DNA from: Capsicum annuum
Taxonomy: Eukaryota > Streptophyta > Magnoliopsida > Solanales > Solanaceae
Reading direction: 5' to 3'
Length of the DNA stretch: 64,000 nucleotides
Assembly: GCF_002878395.1 (NCBI RefSeq)
Contig: NC_061121.1
Location: 46,844,649-46,908,648, forward strand
Below the pieces are notes generated by a model. It was not told the origin of the DNA. It did no database searches and saw only the letters and a list, made by a program, of their open reading frames with translations. Positions 22,817-33,866 of the stretch are shown in pieces (the first letter of the stretch is position 1; every line of letters begins with the position of its first letter). Made by a program: the position numbers and the translations under genes.

Positions 22817-23558
22817 TGCTTATGGAAAAATGAAAAATAATTTCTGGAAAACATTTTGAAATGTATATTTTGTGCATAAATTTGGTATATATGTTCTTTG
22901 AATTATATATATTCTTCATTTTATATTGAACTTAGAAAAAATTATTAGAAGAATTGTTGAAATGTGTATGTTATGTATGCATTTTTATATGTATGTTGAG
23001 TATTTTGTTTTAATGTTAAATAGCTTTTGTTAAAAAAAACAAATTCAACTATATTTTTTCTGTATGAATTTAGTATGTATATTGCTTTTCTGGTTAGGTG
23101 AAATCATAATCAAATTTTGGTAGAAAAGTAATTTTAATTGAGTTTGAAATATGTGTACAAATTGATAACTATGAATTATGTTACTCCAATTTATGTGATG
23201 TCATTTCGTCTACACATTTCATACACTATGTGCTTACTTTTTGAATCAAGATCTCATCTTTTTATTTTCGGTGTTGAATCAAGATTGAATGATGCTACCA
23301 TCTTAATTTCATACTAAAAAAAGGATAAATCTTGTTGCTTTTCAAGATTTATATAGATAAGAAAATTAAGAAAATCAAGATGAAAGCATGAAAATCACGT
23401 GGACTATGTATGAAATTTATTTTCAATAATAGAATAAGTATGAAAGAAAATGGAGAGATGAGAGAGAATCTTGAATTTGTATGACAAACTACGAGAGAGA
23501 ACATAAAAGAAAGAAGATGAAGAATATAAAAAAATCATGTATTTAAGGAGAAATTTGG

Positions 23559-23690
23559 CGAATTAATATCAGAAAATAGTTATTTAAGGAAAAGATAACC
23601 ACAATTATTTAGTATATATATATCGAATTAATATCAGAAAATAGTTATTTAAGGAAAAGATAACCACAATTATTTAGTATATATATATAT
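23559..23690 (+). repeat. 65-bp tandem duplication
   Basis: Two nearly identical units start at 23559 and 23624 (both cgaattaatatcagaaaata), each ending in a short TA run. The second TA run is slightly longer. Confidence 0.9.
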
Positions 23691-23749
23691 ATTGAACGAT
23701 TTAAAAAAATATTTATAATAATATTTTATTAAAACTGTTACAACTTGCA

Positions 23750-24115
23750 ATTAAACACTGAATTTTATAAGTATGAAAAAGAAGACTTACAATAATAAAC
23801 ATTCTTAAAAATACATTTAAGATAATTTTCACTTTAAAAAGTAGTATTTGAAGTTGAAGTTCCAAAAAAAATAAAAATTGAAAGTGAAGTTGTGTAGGCA
23901 TGAAAATAAAGTTAAACTTCAAATTCTTTTTCAAACTTAAAATTCTATTTGTGAAGTTTGAAGTTGAATAATAAATCGATTTACCAAACAAGTGAAGTTC
24001 GAAATAATTTTAGATTCTTTTTAAGTATATAATTCCTTTGGCGATCAAAGTGGTTTTCTTTGTAATGAAAAAATTTTCATTGAATTTTATAAAATCAAAA
24101 CTTATGATTAACCGA
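23750..24115 (+). repeat. Dispersed repeat R, first copy
   Basis: It matches 27445-27774 in direct orientation (for example aagtgaagttgtgtnaggcatg, aataaagttaaacttcaaattc, attctatttgtgaagttt). There are no coding features. The two copies bracket the Athila/Tat-like block at 24116-27444. The composition resembles MITE-like gaagttgaag repeats of Solanaceae, but I cannot assign the family. Confidence 0.75.
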
Positions 24116-25902
24116 GACTTAAGTATCACTATTATTTTTATTTTTATTTTTGTTTGAGTCATAGGTTGATGAAAAATCGGAGTACTGGAGATCTAAGCTA
24201 AGGAGCATGACAAAAATTGGAAGTGAGGTCCATCGGACCTTGTTGATGATTAAGATGCTACTAGCTAGGCCTAGAGGTATCAGGGAGTATTTCTATCTCT
24301 ACTTCTAGTTATACTCTGGGAATAAAGTGTGTTTTTAAGTGTGAGGTGGAGAATCTTTCAATTTCTTAGGGTGAAGTGATGCTATAAGATTTTTTTTTTC
24401 TAGTTTTGGCTAATTTGAAAAAAATACAAAAATATTTTACCTTTATTTTCTTTTAGTTTTGGTTGGTGTCAATCTAATAGAGGTAAACTCCACCCACCCC
24501 TTGATTTTTTTTTTTTTGGTTCTTTTTCGAGTGGATGCTCTTTGAATTTAGTATCTTTTTTTTTTAGCAGTAATTTTAAAATTTTGTATTAGGAATAAGT
24601 GAGATGTTCTTCCATCATGTGTGATTACATAGTGCAAGTGATTTTAATTATACATGCATGTATATGGTGTTGAATTACTACTTTTGAGACACATAAGCTC
24701 AGTTTTATGACTCTTGTGCGATGTTGACTTAATTTTGAATTCTTGTCATTGCTTGGTTTAGAGTTTATAATGATCCTGCTTGATTTGAGAATGTGCCATA
24801 TGCGATTGAGGTTTTTGTATATTTCTTGTTGCATATTGATATCAAAAACTTGCCTGATGTGTATGCATAGCGAAATAAAGAATATCGAATTTAGGAGATG
24901 ATATAGGCATTATTTTGATGGTCATGTTTTATATTCTTTTTGTCTACCCTTATTGCATGATCTTAGTTAGCCTCATTGAGCCTCTAGCCTATTCTTTGGT
25001 AGCTTTATATATAGCCTATTTTCCATCGTTTATCGACCGTAATTTGATCCAAATATCATAAGTGTTTTATTTGAAAAATTAATATGATTAAGGAGTGTAC
25101 AATTTAAGAAGGAAAGAGATGAAAATGAACCCCAAGAAAATAGTAGCTATTGGTGTAAATTTCATGTGTTGTGGTTGGGAGTAGTGTAATGAAAAGAGAA
25201 AAATTGATCAAAATTGAATCATGCATTGATAGAGAATACTCTCTTCTTAAGATGTGTGAACTAGCTTAAAAATAATGAGGCAGAACCAAAGAGAAGTAGG
25301 AAGAACTTGATGGTTTAGAGAGGAGCTCAATATGTAGTGTGTTGTATTAAAGTGCTTAGGGAAGATAGCCACTATTATTGGCCAGAATAGTTCCTACCTG
25401 TTCCTTAGCCTACATTTCAACCATTTAAGTCCTACTTGATCTTGAAACTTGATATTATGATAGTAGTGGAGTACTACACTAAGGATAATCCAATGGTTCA
25501 TCTTATATGACATGTGAATTATTTGTGAGAAAGAGCGAAATTTGATTATTACACTCATTCTTGTGATGAATTACCTATCTGTGAGTGACTATGGGTGACC
25601 CTCTTATGGTGAGGGTGCATGTTTGATGATAGTTAGGTGATTTGTATAATCTCTTTGATTGAGTATTATGCATGAGTTTTCCAACTTGGTAGAGTCAATT
25701 CTTGGGGTTAGGATGTTTTGAAGTAGTGTTCATGAGTTTTCAAATGTATATGATATACTTAATGCGAAACTTGTCATTCATGTAATTATTTTAGTGCTAG
25801 CTTTAGTGTCTTGCTTGTAGTAGTGATACTGGAGTCTTCCTTGGATGGTTCTCAATTTAAAGATTTGTTCGAGGACGAACAAGGTCTTAAGTGTGGGGTG
25901 GT
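24116..25902 (+). mobile_element. 3' internal region of an Athila/Tat-like gypsy element
   Basis: There is no pol match, but the stretch ends with cgaggacgaac at about 25869 and then aagtgtggggtgg just before 25903. This combination is characteristic of the non-coding tail and polypurine tract immediately upstream of the 3' LTR in plant Athila/Tat-lineage elements. The element is 5'-truncated: no PBS, 5' LTR or coding domains are seen. Confidence 0.55.
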
Positions 25903-27449
25903 GATCTTAGGTGTATTTTGGTACTTTAGTGTCATTATCTGTACGTATTTGGTCTAATTTTGAGGGTTTCTTATGTACATAATGAGTTTTTAAGGGTGTA
26001 ATTGTATATTTATATGTAGAAGTACATGCTAATAATATTTAAGGTATGATTAAAACAAGTTAAGAATCAAAGTGGTCACTTTGGATTTAGAAGAGAAAAA
26101 TAGTGTTACTAGTTTGAGCTATGTTCAGTTCTAGTGGATTTTGATGAACTCTATTGTGTTGTGTGATATAATAATTGTTACTTAGTATTGTAGGATACCA
26201 TGGAAGGTGTTATGAGAAATCTTTAGAATATAAAAAAAATGGAATAAAGTTAAAAAGGCGTCCACAAAGTGCGGAATTTGAAGGCCAACGGAAGGAGAGA
26301 ATTACTATGAAAAATGGCATTTTGAAGCACTAGGGCATATCAGATCTATGAGATAAGGGCTTGACACACCTTAATACACATAGTAATATCAAATTTTAAT
26401 AAGGATGCACATTAAGGGTGTGAAACACCCTTGGACATCCACGATAAGGGCATGCCACACCCAAAGGATGAAAAACAACCAAAAGTGATTTTTAAGCCTC
26501 TTAAGTGAGGGACAATGATATCAATGCACATTTTTAATATTGGACTACCTGTGAACGACCTAAAACATTATAAAAGAAGAACTTAGTCATAATTTCATTC
26601 CATCTTTGGAGCTATACACGAATTGGAGAGGAAGCAGGCAAACTTTACTTTCTTGTAATTTTATTTTATGAACTCATCTATGACGATTCTTTGTAAGACT
26701 ATGAGTGGATAAATACCCTCATTCTAGGGTTGAGTCTACAAACATGAGTGTATAATTATGGTTTATAATTGGTTTGTATGTTTATTAAGTATGTGATTGT
26801 TACATTTTTATTTTACTATTCTGAAGCGTCATGAACTTTAGGATAAATCTTAGTCCCGAAACGAATTGACCATAGGAGTGGAGGGATGGAATGAGGAATA
26901 TAAGGAGTATGGATCATGTATTTAATCATTAGAATCTAATTATTAAAGCATGATTTGTGTGTAAGATAGAGATATATATCTAAACGCTTTATTTGGTTAA
27001 CGAAACATGAAGATAGTTTAATGCATCCAAGTTAAAGATTCACATCCCCGCTCAAAGATGTAGTTGTGAGATTAATTTTGATAGATGAATTAGAGTATGA
27101 CCATTCTCAAGTTATAATATCAACCCTATAGATCAATAATCACGATAAACACCAACATCGTCTAAAACCATGGTTATGCATGAATGTGTAGTAAGTTTGA
27201 TCTCAACCCTGAAACTCTTCGTATATTGTTTACAATCCAAATTTCATACTGTTGTTATTTTTTGCTATTTAGTTTATAATTACAAAACTCAATTGCTTAA
27301 TTGGTTACACTTACACTTATCCAATCTAATCAGTAATGCTAGAATTGAATAATTTGCTAATCATCAAGTCCCTATGAGATCGATATTCGACTCATAAGAG
27401 TCAACTTACTAATTCGATGACCACGTATTCTTACGTGTGCGGTAAAACA
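25903..27449 (+). repeat. Putative 3' LTR of the Athila/Tat-like element
   Basis: It starts TGATCTTAGGTG directly after the polypurine-like tract and ends at or near ggtaaaaca (27449), giving a TG...CA unit of about 1.5 kb. It carries the motif cgatattcgactcataag near its end, which I associate with this class. The boundaries are inferred from one copy only. A repeated theme of taagggtgtgaaacaccctt near 26415 is a small palindrome within it. Confidence 0.5.
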
Positions 27450-27774
27450 CAAATTTTATTTAAACATTATCAAAAATACATCTAAGATAATTTTTACCTT
27501 AAAAAGTAGTATTAAAAGTTGAAGTCCAAAAAAAATAAAAATTTGAAAGTGAAGTTGTGTTAGGCATGAAAATAAAGTTAAACTTCAAATTCTTTCTCAA
27601 AATTCAAATTCTATTTGTGAAGTTTGAGTTGAATAATAAATTAATTTAGCAAACAAGAAGTTTGAAATAATTTTCAGAATCTTTTTAAGTATAGAACTCC
27701 TGTGGCGATTGAAGTGGGTTTCCTTTGTAAAAGGAAAAATTTGATTGAATTTTCTAAAATCAAAACCTATGATT
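27445..27774 (+). repeat. Dispersed repeat R, second copy
   Basis: This is the partner of 23750-24115, colinear with several small indels. It is cut on its right by the TRIM-like LTR that starts at 27775. Confidence 0.75.
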
Positions 27775-28193
27775 TGTTAGGGTTTTTGTCCTGATTTTCT
27801 TACCAAATTTAAATTTTATTTTTTGGGAAGGAAAATAAAAGTAACCATATTTACTTTTACTTTTCCTGAAAAGAAAATATAAAACTTTTTCATATTTGGC
27901 TAACCTCTTTCTTAGAGGAAAGATTTTAGAATCCTATAAATAGAAGATCCCTCTTCTCATATCATAACACAATAGCATCCACAATGTAGTCTTTACAGAG
28001 TCTCGTTTAGAAGGAGATTTTCTTCCAATAGTTTTTATATTTTTTTCAATATTAGTTTTTTTTATATGTAGGCCGTTTGGCCAAACCATATTAATGGTAT
28101 GTTTTATTATAGTTTTTTGTCATCTGATTTATCATCTCTATTGTTTGCAAACGTTAAGCTTCCGCATGACGCCTCTCGATTTTGAACCCAACA
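27775..28193 (+). repeat. TRIM/copia-type LTR, copy 1 (5' LTR)
   Basis: It starts TGTTAGGGTTTTTG at 27775 and ends gaacccaaca at 28193 (419 bp). The TATA-like ctataaatag at 27935 suggests a Pol II promoter and R start. Downstream, gtctcagagcc at about 28198 is weakly PBS-like. It is repeated as copies 2-4 below. Confidence 0.75.
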
Positions 28194-28541
28194 AGTCGTC
28201 TCAGAGCCTACGTTTAAAGATCCAGTGGTTTGGTAAAACGAGGTTGAAGACAAGTCCAGAGAGGTTCAAATCAATTTGCAATCTATTTGATGATAATGAG
28301 AATTTTTGTTCAACTATATGTGGAGAACAAGTTTCAATCATATTTTCAATATTCCTGTTGCTGCATCGTTAAAAATAAAAATAAAATATTAATTTTTAAC
28401 TCATTTTTAACCATAATATTTTAAACCTTATTTTTAACCATGGCAAGCAGTAGTTATGAAGATTATATCAAGAACGAATTCATGCATGTGATCTAAAAAA
28501 GGTGGATAATGTGAAGAAAATCAAGCCAAAGAGGGGAGATT
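28194..28541 (+). mobile_element. Short internal region between TRIM-like LTRs 1 and 2
   Basis: This is only about 350 bp. It contains no pol motif and ends in a purine-rich tract (ccaaagaggggagat, about 28526-28540) immediately before LTR copy 2, as expected for a PPT. A tiny internal region with LTRs of about 0.4 kb fits a terminal-repeat retrotransposon in miniature or an internally deleted copia element. Confidence 0.65.
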
Positions 28542-28923
28542 TGTTAAGATTTTTGCCCTGATTTTCTTACCAAATTTAAGTTTTATTTTTCTTGATAGGA
28601 AAATAAAAGTAACCATATTTACTTTTACTTTTCCTGAAAAGAAAATATAAAATTTTTTCATTTTTGGCTAACAGGAAAGGTTTTGGAACTCTATAAATAG
28701 AATACTACTCTTCTCATATCATAACACAATAACATCCACAATGTAGTCTTTTAAAGAGTCTAATTTATGGGGAGATTTAATCTCTCATTAGTTTTATGTT
28801 TTTTAATTTTAGGTTTTATATGTAGGCCAATTGGCCAAATTATATAATAATATTATGTTTTTAGTATTGTTTTCGTCATTGTCTGAGTTATCCTCTCATA
28901 GTTTGCAATAGTTAGCTTCCGCA
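28542..28923 (+). repeat. TRIM/copia-type LTR, copy 2 (3' LTR)
   Basis: It opens TGTTAAGATTTTTGCCCTG after the PPT, with the TATA-like ctataaatag at 28691. It is truncated near gttagcttccgca, where copy 3 begins with no spacer, so the two copies are fused. Confidence 0.75.
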
Positions 28924-29343
28924 GGATTTTTGCCCTGATTTTTTTTTTTACCAAATTTAAGTTTTATTTTTCTTAGAATTAAAATAAAAATAATACCATA
29001 ATTACTTTTACTTTTCCTGAAAGGAAAATATAAAATTTTTTCATATTTGGTTAACCTCTTTCTTGGAGGAAAGATTTTGGGACTTTATAAATAGAAAACT
29101 CCTCTTCTCATATCATAACACAATAACATCCACAATGTAGTCTTTAAAGAATTTTTGTTTAGGGGGAGATTTCTCGCAATAGGTTTTAGATTTTTCAATT
29201 TTATTTTTAATATTTAGGCCATTTGGCCAAAACCATATCAATAATATATCTTTTAGTATTATGTTTTTATCGTTTGAATTATCACTGTGATGGTTTGCAA
29301 CTAATAGCTTCTGCATGACGCCCTTTCGATTTCAAACCCAACA
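28924..29343 (+). repeat. TRIM/copia-type LTR, copy 3
   Basis: This copy lacks the first bases (it begins gatttttgccctg), contains tttataaatag near 29084, and keeps the LTR end caaacccaaca at 29343. Confidence 0.75.
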
Positions 29344-29354
29344 AGTTTTTTTTT

Positions 29355-29460
29355 TTTCATAATATTGATATGATTTGGTCAAACGACCTACATATTGAAA
29401 ACTAATATCAAAAAGTATAAAAAACTATTAGGAGAAAATCTCTCCCTAAACTAATATCAA
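29355..29460 (-). repeat. Inverted partial copy of the TRIM-like LTR
   Basis: The reverse complement matches the gtttagggggagattt... to ...ggccatttggccaa part of copy 3, showing an inverted rearrangement between copies 3 and 4. Confidence 0.65.
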
Positions 29461-29484
29461 AAAGTATAAAACTACATGTGGATT

Positions 29485-29752
29485 TGTTAAGATTTTTGCC
29501 CTGATTTTTTTACCAAATTTAAGTTTTATTTTTCTTAGAATGAAAATAAAAGTAATACCATAATTACTTCTACTTTTCCTGAAAAGAAAAATACAAAACT
29601 TTTTCATATTTGGCTAACCTATTTCTTGGAGGAAAGATTTTGGACATCTATAAATTGAAGAATCTCTTCTCATACCATAACACAATAACATCCACAATTT
29701 AGTCTTTAAAGAGTCTTTGTTTAGGGGATATTTCTCTCAATAGGTTTTAATT
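29485..29752 (+). repeat. TRIM/copia-type LTR, copy 4 (truncated)
   Basis: It starts TGTTAAGATTTTTGCC and is colinear with the first 270 bp or so of copies 1-3. It ends in a T run at about 29752, after which the sequence is unrelated. Confidence 0.7.
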
Positions 29753-30082
29753 TTTTTTTTTAAACCCAGGCTTAAATATCTAAAATTTGAAAATATTCAG
29801 CATTTACCAAAAAAGACCATCATCATTTGTGAATTCTAACTTCCATAAATATTTAAATACGGATGAAATATTGAAAAACTTTTCGACTGTTTGTTTCAAG
29901 TGAGCTATCTTTTCATAAACGTCTTTCTTTTTTTCAAGTGATATTCATGTCTAAATATAATTTTGACTTTCAAATACTTTTTTTTGACTACTTTAATTAT
30001 AATTAATTTTTCGGACAACCAAATATTTTCCAGACGCCTAATAAAGTTATTCAACCTCTCCCTTGTGTCATCGGAGACCTCG

Positions 30083-30470
30083 ACGGTGTGTTCGGTATGA
30101 AGGGAAAATGTTTTTTTAGAAAAATAAACGAGTTTCTTACTTACTTTCTTATGTTTAATTTTAAGTAAAAATATTCTAAGGGTATGTTTGGAAATGAACT
30201 AGGTAATTGGAATTGATGTAATTATGATAGTGATTACCAACTTAGTAATTACACTAACCTATTTGTTTGTCATAGTGTAATTATAAGTGTACTTTTTGAT
30301 TGTATAAGTATAATCATGGTTATATTAAAATTTTAAAATAAAATTTAATTATCAAAGATTAAAAATTACTAATATTTGACAAATAGGGGATCTTGATATA
30401 TAATTAAGTATTTAAGATATATACTATTTTTTAAAAATATATTAATTAACAAACATATGTTCTTAACTAA

Positions 30471-30514
<44 letters not shown>

Positions 30515-31606
30515 GTATATTTTAATTAAATTAATCATAAAAACTAAAAATACATGTTTTAAGATCATCACGAAAAGCATGTTTGACAAAAAGATTAACA
30601 TCACAGATACAATGTCATAAAATTATTAAAACATTTGATAAAAGATAATCTATCAACTCTAACTATTAAAGCAATTGAAATATTAAGTCAATACTATTTA
30701 AAATAAACAAATTAAAACCAAAAATATAACATAAGTTCAAATTTCAACAAGAAAATGTTAACACAATAATCTATAAAAATTTTAACATAATGTAGATAAA
30801 TATAATTCAAAAGAAAAGAAAAATCGTAGTGTATAACCCCATTCAACAGTGCATTCGACTTCAACTTTAAAAATTAGAATACTAACACAATTATGCTAAA
30901 AGAAAAAAATAAACAACAAATAATATGAACAATTGCATGGAATTTACAAGAAGTAAAGGTTGGGAAATAAGAAGGAAATGAAATATAAATAGTGTAAAAT
31001 AAAAAAGTATATATTTTTTAAAAAAATATTAGAACAATAAGAATAAAAAGAATTTAAAATCTAAAAATAAAAAATATATTAAAAGAAAATAAATAAAAAT
31101 AAAATAAAATAATTGAAAAGTAATCAGTAATTACACTATGTAATTACCAGAAATTCATAGCTCCCCTGCAAATTAGAGAGTGTAATTATCCACTATCAAT
31201 TACACTTGATTACCTGCTAATCAAGTAATTACCTGATCAATTAAATAGGCCAAACAATATAATTACACTTAATTACACCAAATTCAATTACCAAGTGACT
31301 TTTCAAATAATTCCTAAAAGTATTTGGATATAATCTAGACAATTAATATGGAAAATGGGAATGGGCGTGGTGGGGTGATGGGGATGGCGTGTACGAAAGT
31401 GGGTTGAAAATGAGGTGAGGAGGATATAATCAATGTAAAATATCACTTGTGAAACTTATTTTTCTACTTCTATTAGGAAAGTCATTTTCCTCATTATTAA
31501 AGAAATTTTTTTTTTTAGAAAATATTTTTAAAAAAATTTTGACGAATCAAACATGAGAAAATTAAAAAATATTTTCTCAAAAATACTTGCCCCCTACCAA
31601 AGTCCA
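30083..31606. mobile_element. Nested non-autonomous DNA elements (MITE-like)
   Basis: The outer ends, ggtgtgttcggtatgaaggg near 30083 and its inverted counterpart ending near 31606 (atttt...cttgccccctaccaa), look like the Solanaceae MITE type that starts GTGTTTGGT. Inside, ggtatgtttgg at 30181 and an inverted counterpart near 31312 (taattggaattgatgtaatta versus taattacaccaaattcaatta) delimit a second element of about 1.1 kb. Both interiors are AT-rich and non-coding. The TSDs are not clear. Confidence 0.5.
30477..30510 (+). repeat. (TA)n microsatellite
   Basis: About 17 TA units inside the inner MITE-like element. Confidence 0.9.
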
Positions 31607-31667
31607 AATACACGCATAATCACAAGATGTGAGATGAAGACTCTTCCGTATTATTGGCTTCATAATA

Positions 31668-32092
31668 TGGCTGTCAAGTGGGCCGGGCCGGGCCAACCCG
31701 AAATCGACCCATGTTATTTAACCAGGTTAAGTGCGGGGCCGGGGCCGGGTTGGGGTCTAAGTGGGTCGGGCCGGTCCGGGCCTAACAGTAAAAAAATCAA
31801 AAACCACCCTAACCCGACCCACTTAACCCAACTCGGTCAAACCCACCTAAACCTGGTCAAACTCATTTAAAAAAAGGTCAAACCCGGTCAAAAATATAAA
31901 AAAAAAAACTTTTTTTCAATATACATTATATATACCCACCTATATACATTATAAATACGTTAAAAAATATATACACACTATATATATAGTATATACTACA
32001 TTAGAATTTAAAAAATATATACACATATACACAATTACACATATATACGCACAATTATTTCTTAAGAGTAACCATATTTGCACAACATATAT
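31668..32092 (+). mobile_element. hAT-type terminal/subterminal fragment
   Basis: The sequence atggctgtcaagtgggccg is followed by many gggccgg / cccgaccc motifs (31680-31890), the typical subterminal region of plant hAT elements. This GC-rich island is unlike its AT-rich surroundings. Only one end is present. It stops where a CACTA terminus starts at 32093, so it is probably interrupted there. Confidence 0.6.
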
Positions 32093-32770
32093 CACTACAA
32101 CAAAATTGATATATAGCTACGAATTTATTAGCTGTAAGATAAAATTTGTCACTAATTATAGACTTTTTATGACAAAAATTACATTTCGCACCTAAATACA
32201 TGGAGCACATACTTTTAGTGACGATACATAAAATTTCGTAGCAAAGTTTTGTCCTCAAAAATTTTCCACCAAAAAATATTTTGGCAACATTTATTAAGTA
32301 TCATTAGTGACGAATTTTAAGTTTTCAGTGACACTCTTTTTTGTCGCTAATAATGTATTCAATTCGTGACAAATTATTATTTGTCTTAAATTAGTTACAA
32401 CTTTAGACAGAAAAAAATTCGTCATAATAAATAATTTATTTCAATAGCAAAAAATTACAGTTCACAGTTAAATATTGTAAGTTTTAGCTACAAAATTTGA
32501 TATATAATTGTGACCTCAATTTTGTCACCAATACTCCAAACAATTAGTGACACTCATTTTATTGTCTCTAATGTGATTCAGTGGCAACATAATTTTGTCA
32601 CAAAATATGTCATCCTTAAGTAGTGACAATTTAAAATTTGTAGTTGAATAATTTAACTATTTTTTTCTACGAAAAAATTTCATAGCTAAAAATAAATTAA
32701 TCTTTGGCTATTTTTGTTTATGATTATAGAAAATTCATTGTATATTGATGTAGCTATAGAAAACAAGACT
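32093..32770 (+). mobile_element. CACTA (En/Spm) left terminus and subterminal repeats
   Basis: CACTACAACAAAA at 32093 is a canonical CACTA terminal motif, preceded by a possible 3-bp target site TAT. The next ~670 bp carry many copies, in both orientations, of gtgacaaa / gtgacgaat / ttgtcac motifs, the expected transposase-binding subterminal arrays. No matching inverted terminus closes a small element nearby, so this is read as the left end of something larger. Similar arrays recur at 63070-63400. Confidence 0.75.
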
Positions 32771-33482
32771 CAATCTAATTGTGTGAAGGTTGAACTGAAC
32801 TTATTGAATAAATTTTTCGGAAGGTGTAAAGTCTATATGTTAATCTTGTACATGTGAGAAGCATTTTAAGTAGACCGAAGTTAAATATGATCAACTAATT
32901 AATTAAAGTTTGAAACTATCATATTGTAAGTTTTAGCCAAAAAAATTTATATTTAATTGTGACAACAGTTTTTATAACTAATAATTCAAACAATTAGCAA
33001 TAATGGTATTATCGTCAATGTTTAACCTATCATTAATCTAATCAAATAGATAGAGAGGTTATTTCTGAATATTTCTAAATTACTAACCAAACAACCACAT
33101 TAATGTTATACTTGAACTATTGACCTGCTAATTAGAAACCAAACATAACATGTATCTAGTTGAGCCAAAACATCATTGAGATTTGTTCCGATACATCTAA
33201 AAGAGTTTTAGAAAGATATTCATTAGTCTGTATGTAGTTGAGCACGGTTCTTCTCGATCATAAACAGAGTTGGCTCGCATTTTCTGATAGGCTACTATAA
33301 GGCCGTGGAATTTATCCTTCGAGCATCATCTTTGCAGAATCAATCAATATTGGGCGAAGATCACTAGAAGCGCGACCAAGCATAGTGTACCTTTGTAATG
33401 CCAACATTTGCTCCATGTCTTAGAGGAGTAAAGCTACCTATCAAGTAAATTTAAAAGTATTTTTATCAACGCCAATTTTTAT

Positions 33483-33866
33483 GGACTGCAAGAAAGAATC
33501 TGAAGGATCCCAAAAACTTTCCTAGAGAACTCTCCCATTGGAGTTGTCTTAAAACTAAGTTTCCAGTATTTAAGAGGGACAATTTGATTTCTCACAGTTG
33601 GTGAATATACTTTTATTTTGTGAGTTCAAGATTATAAGATTTCCATCATCTGATATTGTCACTCTTCCACTAGAATTCTGTAAAGGTTTTTCTCTGTTGG
33701 CTACCCATAAAATATTTGGTGATTGGATATTAAACATAACACTAACATAACAATTCGTCAAAGTCTTAGGACTAAAGAACCCAAATTTGAATCTTTTGTC
33801 ATTGGAGACTAAAGTTTCTGAATCTCGCAGGGATTCATTGGTGTTGATTGTTAATAGTTAATACTA
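33483..33866 (-). pseudogene. G-type lectin S-receptor-like kinase, B-lectin fragment
   Basis: On the minus strand the reading ETLVSNDKRFKFGFFSPK (just upstream of the 33761 Met), NILWVANREKPLQNSSGR and VTISDDGNLIILNSQNKSI is the mannose-binding (B-lectin) ectodomain of S-locus-type receptor kinases. In other frames NSNGRVL and ESFWDPSDSFLQSIK continue the same domain, broken by stops. Signal peptide, PAN, transmembrane and kinase domains are absent. It is a gene fragment, on the same strand as the other host fragments nearby. Confidence 0.8.

Larger units (their letters stand above)
20930..23340. mobile_element. Long inverted-repeat (foldback-like) element
   Basis: The left arm, about 20930-21100 (ccagtatgaaagatgg, cattcaatctta, gattcaaagagataagcac), is matched in inverted orientation by about 23170-23340. 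There the reverse complement gives agtatgaaattaagatgg, cattcaatcttga and gattcaaaaagtaagcac. The arms are at least 130-170 bp and diverged. Between them is AT-rich, non-coding DNA that includes a direct repeat pair (21487-21620 and 22550-22680, both opening ttcttcttccttca). No TSD could be fixed. The superfamily is unknown. Confidence 0.5.

Noticed and set aside
23750..27774. Repeat R copies as LTRs of one 4-kb retrotransposon
   Set aside because: They lack TG...CA ends, a PBS and a TSD, and the region between has its own PPT-like and LTR-like structure.
32093..32760. A complete small CACTA-derived MITE
   Set aside because: No inverted CACTA terminus closes it near 32760, so it is treated as one end of a larger element.
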